From Streptomyces sp. CG 926 (GTDB taxonomy: Bacteria > Actinomycetota > Actinomycetes > Streptomycetales > Streptomycetaceae): DNA of 64,000 bases. The notes below the pieces were generated by a model. That model was not told the DNA's origin. It made no database searches and was given only the letters and a program-made list of their open reading frames with translations. Both the position numbers and the translations under genes were made by a program. The DNA is taken from assembly GCF_003148825.1 (NCBI RefSeq), contig NZ_QGGZ01000010.1, positions 124,001-188,000 of the forward strand, in the 5' to 3' direction. Of the stretch, positions 27,688 to 36,081 are shown piece after piece (position 1 is the stretch's first letter; each line of letters begins with the position of its first letter).

Positions 27688-28667
27688 GCCCACGACGGCC
27701 CCTCCTCGTCCCGCCGCCTCGGATGAGGTGAACCGCCGGGGGCGCGCAAGGTTCGGCGGACCGCGTAGCGGAGCCAGTGATGGCCGCCGTCGGCGGCGTG
27801 GCGGGGGTGCCACGCCATACCGATGGTCAGCGGCGGGAGGGGCAAGGGGATGTCCAGCAGGCGCAGGCCCAGAGCGGTGGCGACGTCGGTCAGCGGTGAG
27901 GCGGAGCCGCCCGGGGGTGCGGTCGGGACGAGGCAGACGATGTCACTGCCGGCGGCGAGCGTCATCGCGGCCAGGTGGCCGGGGAGGACGACGGCTACAC
28001 GTCGGCGGAGGTTCAGCTCGGCCAGAGCGGCGTCCAAGGGACCGGTGAACCGGCCGCGGCGGCTGACCACCACGTGCTCGGCGGCGGCGAGACGTTCCGG
28101 GGTCAGGGTTCCTTCGGTGAGAGGGTGGCCGGGCCGAACGGCCGCCGCCATCCGGAGGGTGACCAGTTCTTCGATCCGGGTCTCGGGGTCCACGTGGTCG
28201 ATGGACCCGATCTCCAGATCGATCCGGCCGTCGCGCAGTGCCGATCCGGCTTCCATCTCCTCGGCCCGGAACCGCAACGAGATCCCCGGCGCCTCCTGCC
28301 GGGCCAGCCCCGACATTCCCGGGGCCAGCGCCGCGCCGACCAGGTCGGCCGCCTGGAGGGTGAAGGTGCTGCGCAGGTCGGCGGGATCGACACCGGCGCC
28401 AGGGGCCAGCAACGCCCCCAGGCGGCGCACCAGCACGGCCGTCTCCTCGCGCAGGTCCTGGGCCCGGGGAGTGGGGACCATGGCCTGGCCGGCCCGGACC
28501 AGCAACGGGTCCTGGAGGATCCGCCGTAGCCGGGCGAGCGTACGGCTCATGGCGGCCGGCGACGTGTGCAGGCGGGCAGCGGCACGCGTGACGCTCTGCT
28601 CGGTCAGCAAAGCGTCCAGCGCGACGGCGAGATTGGCGTCGATGACAGGTTCTGCACTGCTGCTCAT
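27684..28667 (-). CDS. LysR family transcriptional regulator
   Basis: 327 residues: winged HTH in the first 65 residues (A-L-D-A-L-L-T-E-Q-S-V-T-R-A-A-A-R-L-H-T-S-P-A-A-M-S-R) and a periplasmic-binding-protein-like effector domain behind it. It is divergent from an NmrA-like oxidoreductase gene, with a perfect ATT-N11-AAT element in the 113-bp spacer. This is the standard arrangement of a LysR protein and its target. The effector is not predictable. Confidence 0.92.
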   Translation of the reverse strand: MSSSAEPVIDANLAVALDALLTEQSVTRAAARLHTSPAAMSRTLARLRRILQDPLLVRAGQAMVPTPRAQDLREETAVLVRRLGALLAPGAGVDPADLRSTFTLQAADLVGAALAPGMSGLARQEAPGISLRFRAEEMEAGSALRDGRIDLEIGSIDHVDPETRIEELVTLRMAAAVRPGHPLTEGTLTPERLAAAEHVVVSRRGRFTGPLDAALAELNLRRRVAVVLPGHLAAMTLAAGSDIVCLVPTAPPGGSASPLTDVATALGLRLLDIPLPLPPLTIGMAWHPRHAADGGHHWLRYAVRRTLRAPGGSPHPRRRDEEGPSWA

Positions 28668-28674
28668 AGGCGTT

Positions 28675-28691
28675 ATTCCATTTCAGGCAAT
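28675..28691. promoter_or_regulatory. LysR-box (T-N11-A) in divergent promoter
   Basis: ATT at 28675-28677 and AAT at 28689-28691 are separated by exactly 11 bases, the T-N11-A geometry of LysR recognition sites. It lies 8 bp upstream of the LysR start codon and about 90 bp upstream of the NmrA start. Confidence 0.6.
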
Positions 28692-28780
28692 GATCCCGTG
28701 CTCAAGTTCCCATTGTGGCAACACCCTTGCCCTCCCCAGGATGAGGGTCGTCCCGATCCGGCACGACCCACGAGGTTTCC

Positions 28781-29695
28781 ATGATCGTCATCACCGCTCC
28801 CACCGGGAACATCGGCAGCCATCTGCTGTCCCTGCTCCTGAACCCCACCTCCGCCCCCGGCGAGGAACTACGCGTGGTCGTTCGTGACCCCGCCCGGCTG
28901 CCCGACGCGGTGCGCGACCGCGTCGAGGTGATCGTCGGCTCGCACGGCGACGCCGAGGTCGTCGACCGCGCCTTCGAGGGCGCCGACGCCGTGTTCTGGC
29001 TCGTCCCCCCGGACGCGTCACTGACCCCCGAGGCCGCCTACTGCGGCTTCACCCTGCCCGCCACGAAGGCCCTGGTCGCCCACGGTGTCGGCCACGTCGT
29101 CGGTGTCTCGGCGCTCGGCCGCGGCACATCCGTCGCCCACCGCGCCGGACTGGTCACCGCTTCCCACGCCATGGACGACCTGATCGCCGGAACCGGCGTG
29201 GCCTACCGCGCCCTGGCCTGCCCGTCCTTCTTCGAGAACCTTCTCGAGGACGTGGACACCCTGCGGGAGACGGGTGTCTTCACGGACGCCATCGACGCCG
29301 GCCTCAAGGCCCCGCGCGCCGCGGTGGCCGACATCGCGGCCGTCGCCGCCGACCTGCTGCGCAACCGTTCGTGGTCCGGCAACGACAGCGTCCCCGTCCT
29401 CGGACCCGAGGACCTCTCCCCCGACGACCTGGCCCGCATCATGACCGAACAGCTCGGCCGTCCCGTCCGCTACGTACAGCAGCCGCTCGACGAGTTGTAC
29501 GCCGACCTCCTCGGATATCGCCTCGACGAGGCCTTCGCGCGGGGTGTCGTCGACATGAAGACGGCCAAGAACGAGGGCCTCGACGCGGGCGTCGCCCGCA
29601 CCCCGGCCACCGGATCCGCCACCGGCTTCCCGCACTGGTGCGCGCAGACCCTGGCGCCCGCGGTCCGCTCGGGAGGCACCCGTCATGCCGGTTGA
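28781..29695 (+). CDS. NmrA-like NAD(P)H-binding oxidoreductase
   Basis: 304 residues. It begins with the dinucleotide-binding motif T-G-N-I-G-S-H (about 9-15) and continues with V-V-R-D-P-A-R, A-D-A-V-F-W-L-V-P and V-G-V-S-A-L-G. The R-A-L-A-C-P-S-F-F-E-N motif is typical of the NmrA/QOR2 branch of atypical SDRs, which sense redox state or reduce quinones. The usual Tyr-Lys pair is not apparent, as in other members of this branch. It is divergent from the LysR gene and overlaps the darcynin-like gene by 11 bp, so the two are coupled. Confidence 0.88.
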   Translation: MIVITAPTGNIGSHLLSLLLNPTSAPGEELRVVVRDPARLPDAVRDRVEVIVGSHGDAEVVDRAFEGADAVFWLVPPDASLTPEAAYCGFTLPATKALVAHGVGHVVGVSALGRGTSVAHRAGLVTASHAMDDLIAGTGVAYRALACPSFFENLLEDVDTLRETGVFTDAIDAGLKAPRAAVADIAAVAADLLRNRSWSGNDSVPVLGPEDLSPDDLARIMTEQLGRPVRYVQQPLDELYADLLGYRLDEAFARGVVDMKTAKNEGLDAGVARTPATGSATGFPHWCAQTLAPAVRSGGTRHAG

Positions 29696-30050
29696 GAGGA
29701 CGACGCCGCCCGTCACGGCGTTCATGCTGATCAAGACCACGCCCGAGTGGCTCGCCATGACCCCCCAGGAGCGTATGAACGCCTTCGTCACCCAGGTCGT
29801 CCCCGCCATCGAGGCCAGGACCACCGGCGTCCGTTCACGGTTCTACGACACGGAGTTCTACTCCACCCGCGTCACCGACGTCTGGGTCTGGGAGGCCGAC
29901 GACCACGACGCCTACCAGCGGCTCATCGACGCACTGCGTGAAACCCCTTTCTGGGACCGCTACTTCACGGTTGTCGATCTCCTCGTCGGCACCGAGAACG
30001 GCTACGCGCGCACCTACGGCGTCGAGGCCGTCACCACCATCGCGACCTGA
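29685..30050 (+). CDS. Darcynin family protein
   Basis: 121 residues. The family landmarks are T-A-F-M-L-I-K-T-T-P-E-W-L, R-F-Y-D-T-E-F-Y-S-T-R-V-T-D-V-W-V-W and A-F/T-P-F-W-D-R-Y-F, a small dimeric alpha/beta-barrel-like fold with no proven reaction. Start ATG 29685 lies inside the end of the NmrA gene, so it is translationally coupled with it and very likely under LysR control. A role in the same redox or aromatic-compound pathway is an inference. Confidence 0.85.
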   Translation: MPVERTTPPVTAFMLIKTTPEWLAMTPQERMNAFVTQVVPAIEARTTGVRSRFYDTEFYSTRVTDVWVWEADDHDAYQRLIDALRETPFWDRYFTVVDLLVGTENGYARTYGVEAVTTIAT

Positions 30051-30065
30051 AACAGGGGCCTGCGC

Positions 30066-30500
30066 TCACGCGGGAGGGGAGAGCTGTTCGCGCACCCACT
30101 CCGGACGCGGATCGGTGTGCGGCAGACCCGCCACGACGACGGTGGGCACGGTCTCGTTGCCGTCGTTGGCGGCCCTGACCGCGGCGGCCCCTTCCGGGTC
30201 ACGCCAGATGTCGACCCAGTGCAGTCGGCGCGCGCCGCGGCCCAGCCGGATGCGCAGTCTTATGCAGTACTGGCAGCCCGGCCGCCAGTAGACGACCGGC
30301 CGGCCGTCGACCGCGCTACGACGCTGCGCTTCCAGCGCGCCGATGGACCTCGGAAAGATCAAGGGCGAGTTCACCGCCGCGAGCACCGCGAAGGCGGTCA
30401 GGAACACCGCGGCGGTGCCGGGGCTCGACGAGACGGTCAGACCCCCGACGACCGAGCCGCAGACCGCGAGCAGTACGGGCAAAGTCCAAGCGCGCATCAT
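30066..30500 (-). CDS. Membrane-anchored mycoredoxin/glutaredoxin-like protein
   Basis: About 144 residues. Two hydrophobic segments (about 5-25 and 32-48) precede a glutaredoxin fold with the dithiol motif C-x-x-C in W-R-P-G-C-Q-Y-C, then V-D-I-W-R-D-P and the T-V-P-T-V-V cis-proline loop. In actinobacteria this fold reduces mycothiol mixed disulfides (mycoredoxin), so a membrane-tethered version may act on exported or membrane proteins. Start ATG 30500 is chosen because it begins the first membrane segment; the frame is open to 30521. Confidence 0.82.
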   Translation of the reverse strand: MMRAWTLPVLLAVCGSVVGGLTVSSSPGTAAVFLTAFAVLAAVNSPLIFPRSIGALEAQRRSAVDGRPVVYWRPGCQYCIRLRIRLGRGARRLHWVDIWRDPEGAAAVRAANDGNETVPTVVVAGLPHTDPRPEWVREQLSPPA

Positions 30501-30587
30501 GGTGGAACAGGCTATCGACAACCTCCGCCGGGCCGTACGGGCGGGGCGTCATCACGCCGCCCGGGTGACCGTCGCCCGGCGGGGCTG

Positions 30588-30959
30588 TCAGCGGCCGGCG
30601 ACCTTGTCCGTGCGGTCGGTCTGGGGTCCCAGTTGCTGGAGTTCGGCCAGGAGTTCGCTCTGGCCTGTCAGCAGTTCGGTCAGGATGCGGCGCGCCGCGC
30701 GCAGGAGGTCGGCCACGTCACCTCCGGCGAGGGCGTAGCTGACGGTCGCTCCGTCCCGGATGGACACGACGATGCCGGACCGGCGCAGGACCGCCAACTG
30801 CTGGGAGAGGTTCGACGCCTCGACATCGATCGCGGCGAGGAGATCGCGTACGGGTACGGGGCCGTTCTGCAGGAGTTCCAACACGCGGATGCGGACGGGG
30901 TGTCCGAGCATGCGGAAGAACTCGGCTTTCGCCTGGTAGAGGGGTACCTGCATGCCCAT
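30588..30959 (-). CDS. ArsR family winged-helix regulator
   Basis: 123 residues from ATG 30959, with AGGAG 5 nt upstream. HTH region: F-F-R-M-L-G-H-P-V-R-I-R-V-L-E-L-L, then V-R-D-L-L-A-A-I-D-V-E-A-S-N-L-S-Q-Q-L-A-V-L-R-R-S-G. There is no CxC metal motif in the recognition helix (A-S-N-L-S-Q), so it is not a classical metal sensor; redox or other ligands are possible. The glutaredoxin-like gene is 87 bp downstream on the same strand and is a candidate partner or target. Confidence 0.88.
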   Translation of the reverse strand: MGMQVPLYQAKAEFFRMLGHPVRIRVLELLQNGPVPVRDLLAAIDVEASNLSQQLAVLRRSGIVVSIRDGATVSYALAGGDVADLLRAARRILTELLTGQSELLAELQQLGPQTDRTDKVAGR

Positions 30960-31134
30960 GAGTGCTCCTGCTGTTGCTTCAAACCTTGCCTGGGGGCGCG
31001 GGTCTTCCGGTCGGCCGACCACCCATACATTCATACGGCCGAGCCCACGCACGCCCGGCGATTACCTGTTTCAGATGTGCCGGATTGAAGAATTCTTCAA
31101 CTCATGGGCATGCGTGGGCGCGGAAATATCGCCG

Positions 31135-31509
31135 TCAGAGCTCCAGAGCGGCCTCGATGCGCTTGAGCTGGTGGCGGGCCATGGCCAGGTTGGACTGTCC
31201 CTTGTCCAGTACGAGGTAGAGGAAGAGGCCGCCGTGCCCCCGGCCCTTGAGGAGCCGGATGAGGTGGTACTGGCCGCCGAGGGTGATCAGGACGTCCTCG
31301 ATCTCGTCCTTCAGACCCAGCATCTCCATCGTGCGGACCTTCGCCCGGATCACATCCGTGTTGCCCGCGGCGGCGACCGTCAGGTCGAGCTCCTTGCCGC
31401 CGCCGAGGGTCCCCAGCGCCATACCGCTGGTGTAGTCCACCAGCGCGGCTCCCATCGCACCCTCGATCGAGGTCATCGTCTCCTTCAAGGAGACCTCAAC
31501 GTTCGCCAT
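31135..31509 (-). CDS. Roadblock/LC7-like domain protein
   Basis: 124 residues with the roadblock pattern: an N-terminal helix, E-G-A-M-G-A-A-L-V-D-Y-T-S-G-M-A-L-G, a central helix and a beta strand near L-I-R-L-L-K. In Streptomyces roadblock proteins usually sit in conservons with a GTPase, a DUF742 protein and a histidine kinase-like protein; none of these flank this copy. A solitary MglB/Rbl-like GTPase modulator is the best guess. GGGAG lies 8 nt before ATG 31509. Confidence 0.75.
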   Translation of the reverse strand: MANVEVSLKETMTSIEGAMGAALVDYTSGMALGTLGGGKELDLTVAAAGNTDVIRAKVRTMEMLGLKDEIEDVLITLGGQYHLIRLLKGRGHGGLFLYLVLDKGQSNLAMARHQLKRIEAALEL

Positions 31510-31840
31510 CGGTATTCGCTCCCTTGCCTGCTACGGACTCCGTCCGATGATCGGTTCCTGGTGACACCGGACGGCTTGTGATCTCGAAGCTACCGAGCGT
31601 GCGTGGCGGCGTACGGGGAACGGGGGATTGCGTGGAATGTGCGCATCGCACCCTCTTACCCCACGCGCCCTATCGGTCCCACCTGTCCCACGCGTCCCGG
31701 CTCGCGCCCTCGGGACCTTCGGCCCGGGTACTCCCGTGGAAGTACCCGGGGTGCAGCCGGCCGTACGACGACCGGCGGAGCCTTTCGGAGGAGTCTCGGG
31801 GTGAGACGAAACGTCCACGCTTCCAAGGAGATGAACCGCG
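31510..31840. other. Intergenic region with perfect 10-bp inverted repeat
   Basis: 331 bp between divergent genes. The clearest structure is an inverted repeat at 31723-31750: arms CCCGGGTACT (31723-31732) and AGTACCCGGG (31741-31750) around an 8-nt loop. It lies about 90 bp upstream of the SHOCT gene start. No gene is seen. Whether it is an operator or a leader hairpin is open. Confidence 0.5.
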
Positions 31841-32119
31841 ATGGATACCTTCACCACCCTCGCCTACGACGGTCCCGGTCCGTGGATCCTGTTCGTTCCG
31901 CTGATCTGGGCGGCCGTCGTCGTGGGTGTCGTCACCGTGCTGCGTCGCACCGGCCGGTGGGGGCGCCGCGGGACGACGGCCGCCTACGGGGAGCGGTCGC
32001 CGATCGCGATCCTGGGCCGGCGGTTCGCCGCCGGGGAGATCGACGAGGACGAGTACTGGCGGCGGCTGTCCGTACTGGACGAGCAGTTCGGCCGTTCCCT
32101 CAAGGACGGGGCGGCGTGA
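31841..32119 (+). CDS. Small SHOCT-domain membrane protein
   Basis: 92 residues. One hydrophobic segment (about 14-34: G-P-W-I-L-F-V-P-L-I-W-A-A-V-V-V-G) anchors a C-terminal SHOCT motif (I-L-G-R-R-F-A-A-G-E-I-D-E-D-E-Y-W-R-R-L), a short domain that mediates oligomerisation at protein termini. Function is unknown. An AAGGAG ribosome site lies 9 nt upstream. The 3' end overlaps the converging ArsR-type gene by 20 bp. Confidence 0.85.
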   Translation: MDTFTTLAYDGPGPWILFVPLIWAAVVVGVVTVLRRTGRWGRRGTTAAYGERSPIAILGRRFAAGEIDEDEYWRRLSVLDEQFGRSLKDGAA

Positions 32120-33134
32120 CCCCACCGAAGCCCGCCGCCTTACCGGCCGTGGCGACCAGCAGGGACTCCGCGACGGAGGTGCGGGCGTAGAGCACGCAGC
32201 GGCCGGCCCGGTGGGCACTGACCAGGCCGGCCGCGCGCAGCGCGGTGAGGTACTGGGACACTCCGGCGGCCGAGAGCCCGGTACGGCGGGCCAGTTCGGT
32301 GGTGGAGGCAGGGCTTTCCAGTTCGGTCAGGAGCCGGGTCCGGGAGCGGCCGAGTACGGCGGCCAGGGCCTCGGCCCGGCCGGCGGGCCGAGGTTCCCAC
32401 AGGGCGCCGGTTCCGCGCGCCGGATAGGCGAGTTGGGGCGGTTCCGGGGGCGTCACGCGGGTGAAGGGCACCGGCCCGGTGAAGACCGAGGGGATCAGCA
32501 ACAGCCCCGCGCCGGCCGTCCCGCGGGACAGGGGTCGGTGTCGGCGGGACAGCCGGAGCGCGTCGTCGCCCCAGCTCACCGAGGGGTGCAGGTCGTTGAA
32601 GAGGCGGCCGGCGCCGTGCTCGGCGGCCTGTCGGGCCCGGTGGAAGACATCGGCGTCGAGCACCGCGCGGATCCGCGCCCAGTACGGCGCCAAGGCCAGC
32701 TCCCAGTAGGTCTCTATCTCCTCGGCGACCCGGACCAGGCGGGCCGACGGGTCGGTGTAGAGGGTCCGGGTGCGCGGGCCCAGGCGTCCCTGTTCCTGGC
32801 GCAGGCGGTCGAGGTCCTGGCGGACCCGGGCGGTGGGGGTGGCCCGGACCGTGGCCAGTTCCTCCGCCAGGGAGGGCGCCGGTCCGGCGGGCGCCGGGTT
32901 GAGGAAGTCCGGTACGTACCCCGAGGGCGGGATCAGTTCGGCCAGCCAGCCCCGATCGAGGCCGGCGGCCGCCAGCCGCGGCCTCACCTGGTCGATCCAG
33001 GGCCGGTGCACGTGGGGCGTGGCCCCGGAGGCCAGCAGCCGGTAGCTGGGTCCGACCTCCCACATCGGCGAGACGGCGAACCGCATCTGCGCGAGATCGC
33101 TCACGGAGAAAGCCAGTTCCGCCCGCACGTCCAC
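32100..33134 (-). CDS. ArsR-type (DUF5937-like) transcriptional regulator
   Basis: 344 residues from GTG 33134. The C-terminal 80 residues are a winged helix (G-R-S-R-T-R-L-L-T-E-L-E-S-P-A-S-T-T-E-L-A-R-R-T-G-L-S-A-A-G-V-S-Q-Y-L). The larger N-terminal region, with conserved F-S-V-S-D-L-A-Q-M-R-F-A-V-S-P, is typical of Streptomyces regulators with an N-terminal DUF5937-like domain; the ligand is unknown. It is divergent from an aldo/keto reductase gene (64 bp), which may be its target. Confidence 0.82.
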   Translation of the reverse strand: MDVRAELAFSVSDLAQMRFAVSPMWEVGPSYRLLASGATPHVHRPWIDQVRPRLAAAGLDRGWLAELIPPSGYVPDFLNPAPAGPAPSLAEELATVRATPTARVRQDLDRLRQEQGRLGPRTRTLYTDPSARLVRVAEEIETYWELALAPYWARIRAVLDADVFHRARQAAEHGAGRLFNDLHPSVSWGDDALRLSRRHRPLSRGTAGAGLLLIPSVFTGPVPFTRVTPPEPPQLAYPARGTGALWEPRPAGRAEALAAVLGRSRTRLLTELESPASTTELARRTGLSAAGVSQYLTALRAAGLVSAHRAGRCVLYARTSVAESLLVATAGKAAGFGGVTPPRP

Positions 33135-33198
33135 CCCGAGGATTCAGTCATGCCCTAATCAATGGCCTGGCAGCCTACCCGGTGAGGATCATCCGGGC

Positions 33199-34101
33199 AT
33201 GACCTCACAGACGATGACCGCGGACGCGGCCGGCACCTGGAACCTCGGTGACCTGAAGATCAACCGGATCGGCTTCGGCGCGATGCGCCTGCCACAGACG
33301 GGCGAGGCGTTCGCGGAGGACGCCGTGCCCAGGGACCGCGGCCAGGCGATCGGCGTACTGCGTCGGGCGGTCGAGCTCGGCGTGAACCACATCGACACCG
33401 CCGCGTTCTACTTCTCGCCGCTGCGCTCCGCCAACGAGCTGATCAACGCGGCACTGGCCCCCTACCCGGAGGACCTGGTGATCACCACCAAGGTCGGGCC
33501 GGGCCGGGGTCCCTCCGGGGACTGGCTCGAACACGCCACCCCGGAGCTGCTGCGCGGCCAGGTCGAGGAGAACCTGCGCCAGCTCGGCCGCGACCACCTC
33601 GACGTGGTGAACCTACGGATCGTCGGGACCGACTCCATCGCCGAGCGCTTCGGCGCGCTGGCCGAGCTCCGCGACGCGGGCCTCATCCGCCATCTCGGCA
33701 TCTCCAACGTCACCCCCGAGCACCTCGCCGAGGCCCGGGCCATCGCGCCCGTGGTCTGTGTGCAGAACATGTACGGGATCGGGGTGCGGCCCGAGCACGA
33801 CGGGTTCGTGCGCGCCTGCGGTGAACTGGGCATCGCCTTCGTCCCCTTCTACTCCATCGCCGGCACCGGACGGCAGGCGGGCGCGAGCGGCGCCGAGCAC
33901 GAAGGGGTGCGTTCCGTCGCCCGGGCGCACGGGGCGAGCCCGGCTCAGGTACGGCTGGCGTGGACGCTCGGGCGGGGACCGCACGTTCTGGCCATTCCCG
34001 GCACGGGCGACCCGGACCACCTGGACGCGAACGTGGCCGCCGGGGCGCTACGGCTGTCGGAGGCGGATCTGGCCGACCTGGAGGCCGTGCACCACGGCTG
34101 A
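33199..34101 (+). CDS. Aldo/keto reductase family oxidoreductase (variant active site)
   Basis: 300 residues with an AKR barrel. Asp and Tyr (H-I-D-T-A-A-F-Y) and the Lys (I-T-T-K-V-G) are present, but the strand that normally ends L-L-H reads D-V-V-N-L-R, so the usual catalytic His is an Arg. I believe this pattern recurs in one Streptomyces AKR subfamily rather than being damage. NADPH binding is suggested by A-I-P-G-T-G near the end. It is divergent from the ArsR-type regulator. Confidence 0.85.
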   Translation: MTSQTMTADAAGTWNLGDLKINRIGFGAMRLPQTGEAFAEDAVPRDRGQAIGVLRRAVELGVNHIDTAAFYFSPLRSANELINAALAPYPEDLVITTKVGPGRGPSGDWLEHATPELLRGQVEENLRQLGRDHLDVVNLRIVGTDSIAERFGALAELRDAGLIRHLGISNVTPEHLAEARAIAPVVCVQNMYGIGVRPEHDGFVRACGELGIAFVPFYSIAGTGRQAGASGAEHEGVRSVARAHGASPAQVRLAWTLGRGPHVLAIPGTGDPDHLDANVAAGALRLSEADLADLEAVHHG

Positions 34102-34128
34102 CCGGACCAGGAGGACACCCCCCACGTA

Positions 34129-34377
34129 CTAAGGGAGGTCGTCGGTGGGCGGGTCGGCCTCGTACACGTGGGGGGTGTCCCCCTGCCAGTCCAGCAGCTC
34201 GGCGGCGCCGAGGACCACGTCGTCGGGGTCCGGCATGCCGGCGCGGCGCAAGAATTCGATGACGTCCGCGTCCGAGCGGGCCAGGCCCAGGGACTCCTCT
34301 CCGTTCGAGGTTCGCAGGGTCACCTGGCGGCCCCCCGACGGGTGGATCCGGTGGACGACGACGGGTGCGTGATGCAT
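34129..34377 (-). CDS. Small hypothetical protein
   Basis: 82 residues, acidic at the C-terminus, with V-T-L-R-T-S-N-G-E-E-S-L-G-L-A-R and D-V-I-E-F-L-R-R-A-G-M-P-D-P-D-D. No membrane segment or motif is recognised. It looks like the small conserved Streptomyces proteins of unknown function. It lies 46 bp upstream-to-downstream before the next minus gene and 28 bp from the reductase stop. Confidence 0.65.
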   Translation of the reverse strand: MHHAPVVVHRIHPSGGRQVTLRTSNGEESLGLARSDADVIEFLRRAGMPDPDDVVLGAAELLDWQGDTPHVYEADPPTDDLP

Positions 34378-34422
34378 GTCTCCAGCCTCGCCCCGTCGGC
34401 CCGGCCCGGCACCCCGAGGGTG

Positions 34423-34929
34423 TCAGGGGGTACGGCCGACCGTGGCGGCGCGGTCGGCGCGCTTGGGGATGCGGAGCGTGGAGGGGTCGGGGTAGGTGGC
34501 CTTCTCGGCCTGCAGGACCTCCTCGATCCCGGCCTTGAAGTCGGGCTCGAAGAAGTCGACGGCCAGCAGCAGTCGCAGTCCCTCCAGGGTCGGGTCGAGC
34601 AGCGGGCGACCCATGCGGGCGCCGCCGCCGCGCAGGCCCGGGAAGCCGGCGCGGGCCGCCTCCGGTCTCTCTCCCGCGCGCTCCTGGAGGCCGGCCGCGG
34701 CGTAGCCGGCGATCAGCGCGAGTTCGGCGAGGTACTTGCGGGCTCCGAGGGCCATCTCCTCGGCGCCCTGCAGGGTCTGGACCGAGCCGCCCGCCACTTT
34801 GAAGTCGTCGCTGATCCTCTTGAGGCCGCGCGCCTCGTACACGGCGCGGGCCTCCTCGAAGAGCCGCCCCGCCTCGTCGACCGCCTTCATCGCCGCCACC
34901 AGCTGGTCGATGTCGATCTCGCGCTTCAC
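34423..34929 (-). CDS. Hypothetical helical protein
   Basis: 168 residues from GTG 34929, which has an AGGAGG site 4 nt upstream. The protein begins KREIDIDQLVAAMKAVDEAG and is mostly helical and soluble, with L-Q-G-A-E-E-M-A-L-G-A-R-K-Y-L-A-E-L and a C-terminal stretch around F-E-P-D-F-K-A-G-I-E-E-V-L-Q-A. The longer open frame to 35538 shadows the divergent protease gene. I do not recognise a family. Confidence 0.65.
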   Translation of the reverse strand: MKREIDIDQLVAAMKAVDEAGRLFEEARAVYEARGLKRISDDFKVAGGSVQTLQGAEEMALGARKYLAELALIAGYAAAGLQERAGERPEAARAGFPGLRGGGARMGRPLLDPTLEGLRLLLAVDFFEPDFKAGIEEVLQAEKATYPDPSTLRIPKRADRAATVGRTP

Positions 34930-35158
34930 GTTGCCTCCTGATCCGGAACTGTGCTGCCCCGACCGTAGGAGGCGGAGCCACCGGTGCGGAACACCTGTGC
35001 ACGGTCCGTTATCGACGCCTTCGGTCCGGTCCGGGGCCCCTCTTGCGCAACCGTCGTCAACTGGCGATGCGGTCTTGCGAGTTGAGGACGGTGTCTCAAC
35101 AATGCACATGACAACCGGAGGATCTTCGGTCGCATTGTCCTCAGAGGGGAACCCCCAC

Positions 35159-36013
35159 ATGAACAAGCCTCTCACCGGCGCCTTACTCTCCCTGCTCCTG
35201 CTGGGAGCGGCGGTCCCCCCCGCCGTGGCCGCGCCCACCACGTCCACGACCACACCCACCGCCCCCGAAGCCACCGCCGTGGCGGTCAACTTCGCCGGCA
35301 CCGTGGCGCTCAGCAACTGTTCCGGATCCGTCGTCCGCGCACCCGGCTCGCAGCCGAACGACCTCGCACTGGTCCTGTCGAACGGGCACTGCCTGGAGTC
35401 GGGCTTCCCGGCGGCCGGCGAGGTCGTCAAGGACCGTCCGTCCAGCCGCTCGTTCTCGCTGCTCAACTCGGCCGGGTCGAAGGTCGGTACGCTCCGCGCG
35501 AGCAAGGTCGCGTACGCGACGATGACCGACACCGACATCTCGATCTACCAGCTGACCCGGACCTACGCCCAGATCCAGAGCCAGTACGGCATCACCGCGC
35601 TGACCCTCGACGCCGCCCGCCCGGCCCAGGGCTCGGCCATCAAGGTGGTCTCCGGCTACTGGAAGCGGATCTACAGCTGCAACGTGGACGGCTTCGCCTA
35701 CCGCCTCAAGGAGGGTGACTGGACCTGGAAGGACTCGGTCCGCTACACCTCCGCCTGCAACACGATCGGTGGCACCTCCGGGTCACCGGTGGTCGACACG
35801 GCGACCGGCAAGGTCGTCGCCGTCAACAACACGGGCAACGAGGACGGCGCCCGCTGCACGGTGAACAACCCGTGCGAGGTCGATCAGAACGGCAACGTGA
35901 CGGTCCGCCAGGGCATCAACTACGCGCAGCAGACGTACATCGTCGTCCCCTGCATAGCCCCCGGCAACAAGATCGACCTGAGCCGCCCGGGTTGCACGCT
36001 GCCCAAGCCGTAG
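35159..36013 (+). CDS. Secreted trypsin-like serine protease
   Basis: 284 residues from ATG 35159. A signal peptide (hydrophobic 8-22, cleavage near A-V-A-A) is followed by a Thr/Pro-rich segment. The S1-type triad is visible: His77 in S-N-G-H-C, Asp126 in T-D-T-D-I-S-I-Y and Ser207 in G-G-T-S-G-S-P. Cysteine pairs (for example C54 and C78) fit disulfides of an exported enzyme. It likely degrades extracellular proteins. The region upstream (34930-35158) holds its promoter. Confidence 0.9.
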   Translation: MNKPLTGALLSLLLLGAAVPPAVAAPTTSTTTPTAPEATAVAVNFAGTVALSNCSGSVVRAPGSQPNDLALVLSNGHCLESGFPAAGEVVKDRPSSRSFSLLNSAGSKVGTLRASKVAYATMTDTDISIYQLTRTYAQIQSQYGITALTLDAARPAQGSAIKVVSGYWKRIYSCNVDGFAYRLKEGDWTWKDSVRYTSACNTIGGTSGSPVVDTATGKVVAVNNTGNEDGARCTVNNPCEVDQNGNVTVRQGINYAQQTYIVVPCIAPGNKIDLSRPGCTLPKP

Positions 36014-36081
36014 TCCCGCGCGCGTCCCCGCCCGACCGGAAAAGCCCCACGGCCGGGCCCCGGGCGGGGATACTCGGGAGC

